A model generated the notes under the pieces. The model was not told the origin of the DNA and ran no database searches. It was given only the letters and a program-made list of their open reading frames with translations. A stretch of DNA of 26,579 bases, taken from the IMG/VR virus record IMGVR_UViG_3300009467_000058, positions 1 through 26,579 of that record; one strand, written 5' to 3'. Shown here one piece after another: positions 20,083-26,579 of the stretch (positions are counted from its first letter, which is position 1; every line of letters begins with the position of its first letter). Origin of the DNA: a virus. A program made the translations under genes and the position numbers.

Positions 20083-21849
20083 ATGAAACACAGAAACATA
20101 ACAATACAGCCAAAACAAAAAGTTCAAGGTTCTACAAGGATCGTGAATTTATCTGGATACCAAACACCAACCGTTAAGGAGGTTTACGGCAAAGATTGGG
20201 TTCAATATGGCGAAGATAATGACTACTTTGACAACTTAATAGATAAGTATTTAGGTAGTCCTACCAATGCTCGTTGTATTAATGGTATTGTTGATATGAT
20301 ATATGGCCGTGGCCTTGAAGCCACGGACTCTGCTATTAAGCCAGAGATGTATACTAAAATGAAGATGCTCCTTAAGTCAAGAGAGATTAAAAGAGTAGCT
20401 AATGACTATAAGATGCTTGGTCAAGCAGCAGTTCAAGTAGTGTACAATAAACAAAAGACAAGTATAGTAAAAGTACTACACTTTCCAATGGAAACATTGA
20501 GAGCTGAGAAGGCTAAAGACGGTAAGATTAATGCTTATTACTATCACCCTAAATGGGCTGATATAAAGCCTTCTGACAATCCTAAGAGAATACCTACTTT
20601 TGGTTGTGGTAGTAAATCAGACCAAATAGAGCTTTATATATTCAAGCCTTACAGATCTGGATTCTATTACTATGCACCTGTTGATTATAACGGATGTTTA
20701 CAGTATTGCTCACTTGAGGAAGAAGTATCTAACTACCATATCAATAACATAAAGAATGGCTTACAGCCATCTTTACTGATTAACTTTAATAATGGTGTTC
20801 CTAATGAGGAGACTCAAGAGTTAATTGAAAGAAAGATAATGGATAAGTTTAGTGGTTCTTCTAACGCTGGTAAGTTTATTCTTACCTTCAATGAGTCTGC
20901 TGAAACAAAGGCTGACTTAGAGCCAATACATTTACCAGATGCTCACGCTCAATATCAGTTCTTAGCTGATGAGAGTAGAGAGAAGATTATGCTTGGTCAC
21001 GGTATTGTATCTCCAATCCTTTTAGGTATTAAAGATAATACTGGTTTTGGTAACAATGCAGAAGAATTAAGAACTGCTTCTATCCTTATGGATAATATTG
21101 TTATTAGACCATTCCAACAAGCCCTTTTAGATGGGCTTGAGGACATCTTAGAATTCAACAACATCTTCTTAAACTTATACTTTGTAACATTACAACCAAT
21201 TGAGTTTACAGAATTAGAAAATATCTCTACTAAGGTGAAGAGAGAAGAAGAGACTGGGGAGAAATTATCTTCCCAGGCTAAATTAGACTTCTCTGATGAT
21301 GAAGGAGATGATCTATACGCTCAGTTAGAAGAGATGGGAGAGGTAGTAAGTTCTGATTGGGAGCTTATACACTCTGAAGAGGTAACTAACGACAATGAAG
21401 AGTTTGATTTAACGGCTTTAGCAGTTACAGAGAGCGATTCCAAGTCATCTTCACGCTCTTCTCAAGACAATTCTGGGTATAAGGTTAGATATGCTTATTC
21501 TCCTGTTAGAGAGTCTGCAAAGAGCCGTAAATTCTGTATGCAGTTAGAGTCTTTAACTAAGAAAGAGATTGTATTTAGAAAAGAAGACATCTCACAGATG
21601 TCGTTCAGAGGATTAAACAAAGAATTAGGTCACAATGGTCAAAATTACTCTTTATTTAAGTTTAAAGGGGGAGTAAATTGCCACCATTTCTGGGAAAGAA
21701 GGGTTTATAAGAAGAAAGTAAGTGCTGATACGGAGGTAGAAGCATCAGATGCAGTAAAAGATGGTTTTAACGAGCCTACAAACCCAAGTGAAGTACCAGT
21801 AAGACCTACTGATATGCCGAATAGAGGTGCATATCCTAAAACTAAGTAA
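20083..21849 (+). CDS. Portal protein with C-terminal MuF-like domain, 588 aa
   Basis: Forms the ring through which DNA enters and leaves the head. N-terminal two-thirds fit a portal: YGEDNDYFDNLIDKYLGSPT, then NARCINGIVDMIYGRGLEAT (stem-adjacent helix), HFPMETLRAEKAKDGKINAY, and ADESREKIMLGHGIVSPILL with GFGNNAEELRTAS (wing/stem helix). The last third (from about residue 465) is a second domain: YKVRYAYSPVRESAKSRKFC, EDISQMSF, GGVNCHHFWERRVYKKK. The C-x-H-x-W pattern and position resemble the MuF-type head-morphogenesis domain fused to portals in this phage group. Full length. The portal is far from terL, unlike most phages. Confidence 0.82.
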   Translation: MKHRNITIQPKQKVQGSTRIVNLSGYQTPTVKEVYGKDWVQYGEDNDYFDNLIDKYLGSPTNARCINGIVDMIYGRGLEATDSAIKPEMYTKMKMLLKSREIKRVANDYKMLGQAAVQVVYNKQKTSIVKVLHFPMETLRAEKAKDGKINAYYYHPKWADIKPSDNPKRIPTFGCGSKSDQIELYIFKPYRSGFYYYAPVDYNGCLQYCSLEEEVSNYHINNIKNGLQPSLLINFNNGVPNEETQELIERKIMDKFSGSSNAGKFILTFNESAETKADLEPIHLPDAHAQYQFLADESREKIMLGHGIVSPILLGIKDNTGFGNNAEELRTASILMDNIVIRPFQQALLDGLEDILEFNNIFLNLYFVTLQPIEFTELENISTKVKREEETGEKLSSQAKLDFSDDEGDDLYAQLEEMGEVVSSDWELIHSEEVTNDNEEFDLTALAVTESDSKSSSRSSQDNSGYKVRYAYSPVRESAKSRKFCMQLESLTKKEIVFRKEDISQMSFRGLNKELGHNGQNYSLFKFKGGVNCHHFWERRVYKKKVSADTEVEASDAVKDGFNEPTNPSEVPVRPTDMPNRGAYPKTK

Positions 21850-21851
21850 AT

Positions 21852-22367
21852 ATGGCAGAAAAGGCACTTTTTATAACAATAAACGACCTAAAAAGGAAAT
21901 CAATCATTGATGGGAATGTTGATGCTGATAAATTAATACAATTTATTGAAGTAGCACAAGATACTCACATTCAGAATTACTTAGGAGGAAAATTATACAA
22001 CAGATTGCAAGCTTTAGTAATATCTGGTGAAATTAATAATGCTGGTAATGTTAAGTACAAGAATTTAATTGACATTTATATTAAGCCTATGCTTGTTTGG
22101 TTTACGCAAAGTGCTTACTTGCCCTTTGCTATGTATCAAGTTAGTAATGGTGGTGTATTTAAACATAGAAGTGAAAATGCTGAGACTATATCTGTTGAGG
22201 AGTTAAATTCTATGTTAAATAGAGTAAATGAAACCGCAGAGTTTTATACTCGTAGGTTTGTTGATTTTATGGGATTCTATAGCCAAGACTATCCAGAGTA
22301 TAATGAGTCTACTAATGGCGAGATGTATCCAGATCGTGATGTAAACTTTCATTCTTGGGTACTGTAA
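21852..22367 (+). CDS. Head-tail connector, DUF6712-like, 171 aa
   Basis: Begins 2 bases after the portal. The opening LFITINDLKRKSIIDGNVDA with DKLIQFIEVAQDTHIQNYLG and KLYNRLQALV matches the DUF6712 pattern (dlkr.s.i.gnvD.d.l...I..aQd..I...LG..Ly..L), known from Bacteroidota phage connectors. Helices throughout, as in gp6-type adaptors that extend the portal. The end (FHSWVL) is a short conserved tail. It shares TAATG with the next small ORF. Confidence 0.75.
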   Translation: MAEKALFITINDLKRKSIIDGNVDADKLIQFIEVAQDTHIQNYLGGKLYNRLQALVISGEINNAGNVKYKNLIDIYIKPMLVWFTQSAYLPFAMYQVSNGGVFKHRSENAETISVEELNSMLNRVNETAEFYTRRFVDFMGFYSQDYPEYNESTNGEMYPDRDVNFHSWVL

Positions 22368-22486
22368 TGCAAAAAGGAGAAATTAAAACATATAAGCCTA
22401 AAAAGAGCAATATAATAAAGTTAGAAGCTTATTTAAAAAAAATAAAGAATGGCGAACAACATAAATTGGGGGCAAGGAACGTCTAA
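22367..22486 (+). CDS. Conserved small basic protein, 39 aa
   Basis: TAATG with the connector gene; overlaps the following gene by 38 bases. The sequence MQKGEIKTYKPKKSNIIKLE then AYLKKIKNGEQHKLGARNV follows a layout (K-x-Y-x-P-K-K-S-x-I-x-K-L-E-A-Y-L-K-K) I recall after connector genes of related phages. Very basic, probably one helix. Function unknown. The long overlap with the next start slightly weakens the case, but the coupled start supports it. Confidence 0.5.
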   Translation: MQKGEIKTYKPKKSNIIKLEAYLKKIKNGEQHKLGARNV

Positions 22487-22700
22487 CAACCTTATTGATT
22501 GGGGACAAGGAGCAATAAATAATGCTATATCTTGGGGTATTTCATACTTTACAAGTTGGAGTGGTGAAACTGACATTATTGGTTCACCAGCTGTTGTTTT
22601 AGCTAAATCATTTGAAGCAAGGGTTTTAGCTGATGGTGGTACTATTGAGGCTATTGCTTGTTTAACAGCTACATTGACGAATTTAAATAGAACAATATGA
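22449..22700 (+). CDS. Conserved small structural-type protein, 83 aa
   Basis: The first part has tandem WGQG units (NINWGQGTSNNLIDWGQGAI; WGISYFTSWSGETDI), a pattern I recall from Bacteroidota phages, near the head-fibre genes. The last part (AKSFEARVLADGGTIEAIAC) also occurs in other proteins of this region and may be a small trimer-forming or linking helix. Probable fibre or spike anchor, by inference. Its stop overlaps the start of the next gene (ATGA). Confidence 0.58.
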   Translation: MANNINWGQGTSNNLIDWGQGAINNAISWGISYFTSWSGETDIIGSPAVVLAKSFEARVLADGGTIEAIACLTATLTNLNRTI

Positions 22701-23995
22701 GTACATTATTAGACCAAGCGAGTTTAATACTTACACCTAACGCATATAAAGCAGGAACATTATATTCAGTAAAACCAGAAGATGGTGTAGGAGATTTTGA
22801 TTTCACAAGGGCAACAACTGCTACAAGGGTAAATTCCGCAGGCTTAATAGAAACAGTAGCAACAGGAGTACCAAGACTTGACTATCCATTTATAGATGGA
22901 GTAGTACAAGGTTGCCCTTCTTTGTTGTTAGAACCTGCTAGGACTAATTTAGTTGCTTATTCAGAAGCGTTTGATAATGCTTATTGGACTAAAAATAACT
23001 CAACAGTTGTAGGTGGTTTTATCTCTCCTGATGGAACTGCTAATGCTTTTAAATTGGTTGAAAATACGAGTACTGCTGGACACAGTGTTTTTCGAAATTC
23101 ATCAACGGTAACATTATCTTCACATTCTTTTTCTTGTTTTGTGAAAACTAACGGGAGAAATGTAAAATTAGATTTTTTCGGAGGTACAAATAACGCAATC
23201 TTTGATTTAACAAATGGAACTGTTATATCTGCAAACGGGACTGGATTAAATGCAAAAATTGAAACATTATCAAACGGGTGGTATCGCTGTTCAATAACGC
23301 AAGTACAAACGTCAACAACTATTTACCCGAATATCCTATGCGTAGACGATTCTAATGAATCTACCTATACTGGAGATGGAACAAGTGGTGTTTACATATA
23401 CGGCGCACAACTAGAAGCAGGAAGCTACGCAACATCTTACATACCAACAAGCGGTTCAACAGTAACAAGAAATGCAGATGTAGCAAATGGTGCAGGAGAT
23501 GCTTCTACGTTTAATGATTCAGAAGGGGTGTTGTTTGCAGAGATTAGTGCTTTGGCTGATGATTTAACTAATAGAAGAATTAGTATATCTAACGGTACAA
23601 CATCAGACGACAACAGAATAAATTTAATGTACACAGCAGCATCTAATCAAATAACTATAAACTACAAAGCAAGTGGAACAACAAGAGTTAGTTTTAGTTA
23701 TGTTTTAAAAGATGTTAAAGATTACAACAAGGTACTAATGCTTTATAAAAGTGGAGATTTTAGGTTTTATGTAAATGGATTTAAGTTAGATACAGATAGT
23801 AATACAACTATGATTGCTGATGGTACTTTAAGTGAGCTTGCTTTTGAAGATGCACAAAACATTAACAACTTCTACGGAAACACAAAACAAGTACTGACCT
23901 TTAAAGAAGCATTAACAGATTCAGAGTTAGAAAACTTAACATCTTGGGATTCATTTATTGAATTAGCACAAGGACAACAATATATAATATACTAA
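22697..23995 (+). CDS. Head-spike/fibre type protein, copy 1, 432 aa
   Basis: ATGA overlap with the 83-aa gene. N-terminal region (DFDFTRATTATRVNSAGLIE; SLLLEPARTNLVAYSEAFDN; WTKNNSTVVGGFISPDGTAN) is the phage head-spike-fibre domain as I recall it, with a carbohydrate-binding-like beta sandwich. The middle contains YGAQLEAGSYATSYIPTSGS, often seen before a LamG/concanavalin-like domain; the C-terminal half (EGVLFAEISALADDLTNRRI; YNKVLMLYKSGDFRFYVNGF) looks like that lectin fold. The inferred role is host or polysaccharide binding. The next gene is a shorter relative. Confidence 0.68.
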   Translation: MSTLLDQASLILTPNAYKAGTLYSVKPEDGVGDFDFTRATTATRVNSAGLIETVATGVPRLDYPFIDGVVQGCPSLLLEPARTNLVAYSEAFDNAYWTKNNSTVVGGFISPDGTANAFKLVENTSTAGHSVFRNSSTVTLSSHSFSCFVKTNGRNVKLDFFGGTNNAIFDLTNGTVISANGTGLNAKIETLSNGWYRCSITQVQTSTTIYPNILCVDDSNESTYTGDGTSGVYIYGAQLEAGSYATSYIPTSGSTVTRNADVANGAGDASTFNDSEGVLFAEISALADDLTNRRISISNGTTSDDNRINLMYTAASNQITINYKASGTTRVSFSYVLKDVKDYNKVLMLYKSGDFRFYVNGFKLDTDSNTTMIADGTLSELAFEDAQNINNFYGNTKQVLTFKEALTDSELENLTSWDSFIELAQGQQYIIY

Positions 23996-23997
23996 AA

Positions 23998-25125
23998 ATG
24001 GCGAATACATTAAATTTAGGAACTGGAGGTAATTGGGCAGCAAAGGAAGGTTCTTTGTTAGCTTACAATAACGAGAACGGAAACTTTAAACCATTGCCAT
24101 TTGACTTTACTAGAGTAAGTAGTGCTACTAGAGTAAATAGTCAAGGTCTTATAGAAGTTGTAGGAAGCGACCAACCAAGAGTAGATTATAGCAGCGGAGA
24201 AGGTGCTTTGTTGTTAGAGCCTAGTAGGAGTAATTCAATTACTTATAGTGAGGATTTTAGTAATGCTTATTGGACTAAAACTAATGTAAGTGTTGTTAGT
24301 GGGTTTTCTTCTCCAGATGGCACTACAAGTGCTTATAAATTAATCTCAAATAATGGTGGTAATATTATAGCAAGACCACAAATAACACAAAACACTACTC
24401 ACGCAAGTTCTTTTTATTTAAAAAGAGTTTCTGGAACTGGAAATGTATCTATTTTTAAAACTGATGGTAATGAAGATTATTTTACGCTAACAGATGAATG
24501 GCAGAGGTTTACTAGTATTAATTCAGTTAATCCATCTAACGCATATATAGGAGTAAGACTATATGGTTTAAATGATGAGGTTTTAGTTTATGGCGCTCAA
24601 CTAGAAGAAGGCTCATACGCTACATCTTATATTCCAACACAAGGGGCAGTAGTTACAAGGGTGGGTGAAGTTTGTGATAATGGTGCTAATGAGCAAGTGA
24701 TAAATTCAACAGAGGGGGTATTTTATGCGGAGGTTAGTGCTTTGGCTGATGATTTGACACAGAGATATATAACTATATCTGATAATTCATTTAATAACAG
24801 GGTTATATTGGGTTATAGTACTTTATCTAATAATATTTTTACTCAGATTAATAGTGGTGGTGCATCACAAGGAAACATTTCTTTTTCCACTCCAACTACA
24901 AATAATAATAAAATTGCTGTTAGATATGCCTTAAATAATTTTAGTTTATGGATAAATGGTGTAAAAAGAATAGAAGATTTATCTGGCGCCACTCCTATTG
25001 GATTAAATAGAATTGATTTCAGTAGTCCAAGTGGTGGAAGTTATTTCTACGGAAGATGCAAGGACATAAAACTTTACAACACAGCATTAACAGACGCAGA
25101 ACTTATTGCATTAACAACAATATAA
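23998..25125 (+). CDS. Head-spike/fibre type protein, copy 2, 375 aa
   Basis: Starts 2 bases after the previous gene and matches it block by block: FDFTRVSSATRVNSQGLIEV, LLLEPSRSNSITYSEDFSNA with YWTKTN, YGAQLEEGSYATSYIPTQGA, and EGVFYAEVSALADDLTQRYI. The N-terminus (NLGTGGNWAAKEGSLLAYNN) differs, as does the variable middle. The sandwich-plus-lectin layout is the same. Tandem relatives like this suggest receptor-binding diversity. The two are clearly diverged at codon level, so this is not a recent copy. Exact place in the virion (head spike or tail fibre) is unknown. Confidence 0.68.
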   Translation: MANTLNLGTGGNWAAKEGSLLAYNNENGNFKPLPFDFTRVSSATRVNSQGLIEVVGSDQPRVDYSSGEGALLLEPSRSNSITYSEDFSNAYWTKTNVSVVSGFSSPDGTTSAYKLISNNGGNIIARPQITQNTTHASSFYLKRVSGTGNVSIFKTDGNEDYFTLTDEWQRFTSINSVNPSNAYIGVRLYGLNDEVLVYGAQLEEGSYATSYIPTQGAVVTRVGEVCDNGANEQVINSTEGVFYAEVSALADDLTQRYITISDNSFNNRVILGYSTLSNNIFTQINSGGASQGNISFSTPTTNNNKIAVRYALNNFSLWINGVKRIEDLSGATPIGLNRIDFSSPSGGSYFYGRCKDIKLYNTALTDAELIALTTI

Positions 25126-25135
25126 ATAAAATAAA

Positions 25136-25438
25136 ATGGCACATATCTTTAAAAAGTACGAATTAGATTCACAAGAATTAGCAGACAGTTTAATAGCTGC
25201 TTTACCACACGATGAAGAAGGTAACCCTTCACACTCGCACACTATTGTTAAATTAGGATTCTTAACATTAGAAGCAGGAGAGTATGGCGAAGAAGGAAAC
25301 GTAATCAAAGAACCTGTATTGTCTGATAAATACTCTATTGATGTATTATGGAAAGACGAAGCAGCAGAATGGTCACAGTACGAAATACAAGTAGAAGGTA
25401 ACGGAGTACACACCTTTGCAGGTTGGTCATTTAGTTAG
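25136..25438 (+). CDS. Conserved hypothetical protein, 100 aa
   Basis: A family I recall from Bacteroidota phage fibre regions: MAHIFKKYELDSQELADSLI, then SHSHTIVKLGFLTLE and EPVLSDKYSIDVLWKDEAAE with a final HTFAGWSFS. The mix of a helix, two strands and a W/F-rich end looks like a compact alpha/beta fold. Position between spike genes and tail-fibre genes suggests a small structural or assembly factor. Function not known. Confidence 0.6.
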   Translation: MAHIFKKYELDSQELADSLIAALPHDEEGNPSHSHTIVKLGFLTLEAGEYGEEGNVIKEPVLSDKYSIDVLWKDEAAEWSQYEIQVEGNGVHTFAGWSFS

Positions 25439-25509
25439 TCTAATAAAGGTTGATAAAAATATATTGTCTTTACAAAAAAATTAATATATACATTTAAAAT
25501 ATAAGTAAA

Positions 25510-26028
25510 ATGGCACAACAAACAATTAATATCGGAACGGTTGCTAATGATGGTACAGGGGACCCATTAAGAACCGCATTTGACAAAGTAAACGATAACT
25601 TTACGGAACTGTATAACGATGATGCAGGAGATGTAAACTCGGTAACAGGTAGTGGAGGTTTAACGGCTTCCCCAACAACCGGAAATGTAGTAGTAAACTT
25701 AGATGACGATTCTATTACCTATGCTAAATTAGGTACAGAGTTTACAACAAGTTATATGTTACCGGCACCACTTCCGGGCGACCCAATAAATTTAGACTTT
25801 AGTTCTGCTCAAGTATTTGTTAAAACATTAGCAGCGGATTCTACTATTAGTTTCTCAAATCAACAAATAGGTATGGTAAAAGACTTAATACTTACGGGGG
25901 ACTATGCTTTAACACTTCCTGCAGGTACTACAGTTTCGGGTGTTTATGACGGCACAGTTGAAAACCTTATTCAAATATTAGTAACAAGTTCGGGGCAATT
26001 TTGGTACTCAATTTCACAAGGTATTTAA
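25510..26028 (+). CDS. Tail-fibre-type protein with phage fibre N-terminal motif, 172 aa
   Basis: Opens with INIGTVANDGTGDPLRTAFD then KVNDNFTELY, a motif found at the N-terminus of many phage fibre and tail proteins. It is followed by a Gly/Thr-rich stretch (VNSVTGSGGLTASPTTGNVV) and beta-strands to the end. Short for a full fibre; may be a fibre adaptor or one of several linked fibre subunits. The gap before it (25439-25509) is AT-rich, with no clear terminator or promoter. Confidence 0.62.
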   Translation: MAQQTINIGTVANDGTGDPLRTAFDKVNDNFTELYNDDAGDVNSVTGSGGLTASPTTGNVVVNLDDDSITYAKLGTEFTTSYMLPAPLPGDPINLDFSSAQVFVKTLAADSTISFSNQQIGMVKDLILTGDYALTLPAGTTVSGVYDGTVENLIQILVTSSGQFWYSISQGI

Positions 26029-26046
26029 TATTAAAGTAAAAAAAAT

Positions 26047-26499
26047 ATGAAAGCAATATTAGTAAATGGAGAAATTAAAACATTTGGTTCAGTACCTAAA
26101 TCTTGGTCTGATGAAAATGGTTTGCATTTAAACATTAAAGACGGTTCTAAATACGGTTTTAAAGATGTAGTATATCCTACATTTGATGCAAGAATAGAGG
26201 AATTATCTAACTTACACTTAGACGGAGATGTTTATACATACGATGTAATTGACAAGCCTATTAAAGAAACTTTAGCTGAATTAAAAGAGCAAAAAATAAA
26301 CAATTTAAAATCTATAGTAGGCGATAAATTATCTAAGACAGATTGGTATATTATTCGTGAATCAGATAGTGGCGAAGTTACTCCCGCAGATGTAAGAGGC
26401 GAAAGAGCAGCATTAAGAACAGAAAGTGATTCAATAGAAACAGAAATTAATGCTTTAAAAAGCAAGAAAGACGTAGTATTGTTTGACATTAACCTTTAA
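26047..26499 (+). CDS. Fibre-assembly/chaperone-like protein, 150 aa
   Basis: The segment LKEQKINNLKSIVGDKLSKT with DWYIIRESDSGEVTPADVRG and ERAALRTESDSIETEINALK resembles the C-terminal part of phage tail-fibre assembly proteins (DWY.I+..d.g...P..V...R..lr...). The first half is strand-rich (MKAILVNGEIKTFGSVPKSW). Next to fibre genes on both sides, as expected for a chaperone. The ends of the two halves form a long helix. Family recall only; no catalytic residues are expected. Confidence 0.6.
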   Translation: MKAILVNGEIKTFGSVPKSWSDENGLHLNIKDGSKYGFKDVVYPTFDARIEELSNLHLDGDVYTYDVIDKPIKETLAELKEQKINNLKSIVGDKLSKTDWYIIRESDSGEVTPADVRGERAALRTESDSIETEINALKSKKDVVLFDINL

Positions 26500-26509
26500 A
26501 AATTAAGCT

Positions 26510-26579
26510 ATGTCTTTAAGTAAAAGATTAATAAATACAAAACCCGCTGGTGGTGTTGGAAATTTCAATACTGTTTTGT
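26510..26579 (+). CDS. Spike/fibre gene, 3' cut by window
   Basis: ATG26510 opens a frame to the end of the window: MSLSKRLINTKPAGGVGNFN then TVL. The SLSKRLINT opening and FNTV motif are like the start of phage spike proteins in which FNTVxYTG precedes a lectin-like domain (family recall). Only 23 residues are visible, so the product cannot be settled. Confidence 0.5.
   Translation, partial: MSLSKRLINTKPAGGVGNFNTVL

Noticed and set aside
25439-25509. Promoter before the 25510 fibre gene (TTG ... TTGTCTTTAC)
   Set aside because: The -7 part does not match TAnnTTTG and the region is simply AT-rich.
1-26579. Integrase, attachment site or lysogeny repressor
   Set aside because: None recognised on either strand, so the window cannot show whether the phage is temperate.

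Overview
The window is part of the genome of a tailed double-stranded DNA phage, or a prophage of one, most likely a siphovirus infecting a flavobacterium or another member of the Bacteroidota. The DNA is AT-rich, start codons lack Shine-Dalgarno sequences, and two promoters fit the Bacteroidota TTG / TAnnTTTG consensus. Many of the proteins belong to families I recognise from flavobacterial phages. There is a long tape-measure gene and no visible tail sheath gene. No integrase, tRNA, rRNA, CRISPR array or IS element was found.

Layout on the + strand: (1) 1-2234 is a run of overlapping small genes: the end of a PD-(D/E)XK (RecE/DUF3799-like) exonuclease, a lysozyme-like lysin, a stand-alone DnaA domain IV-like DNA-binding protein and a probable small terminase. 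(2) 2268-3488 is the large terminase. (3) 3489-4020 is noncoding and rich in short repeats with 17-bp spacing. (4) 4048-5600 is a self-contained cassette with its own Bacteroidota-type promoter, a GP88-like cysteine-motif protein, five very small ORFs and an intrinsic terminator. (5) 5838-6656 on the minus strand is a free-standing GIY-YIG homing endonuclease with its own promoter. (6) 7145-15546 is the tail module: a tail assembly chaperone with a programmed -1 frameshift, tail-completion proteins, three large tail proteins and the tape measure. (7) 15582-22486 is the head module: prohead protease, small and decoration proteins, scaffold, major capsid protein, a probable tail tube protein, portal and connector. 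(8) 22449 to the end holds spike, fibre and fibre-assembly genes; the last is cut by the window edge.

Most genes within a module are coupled by TAATG or ATGA overlaps, which suggests long polycistronic transcripts. Module starts are marked by a shared sequence, an A-rich block followed 11 nt later by AGTTATCATA or close variants (five copies), whose role is unknown. A second dispersed element, CTTAAACATAGTA, lies downstream of terL and of the tube gene. Intrinsic terminators follow terL, the moron cassette, the capsid gene and the tube gene.

The most unusual points are the GP88 moron cassette, the frameshifted chaperone, the two dispersed motif families, the order terminase-tail-head-portal, and the DnaA-like protein. 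All functional calls come from reading motifs and remembered family patterns; no database search was run.
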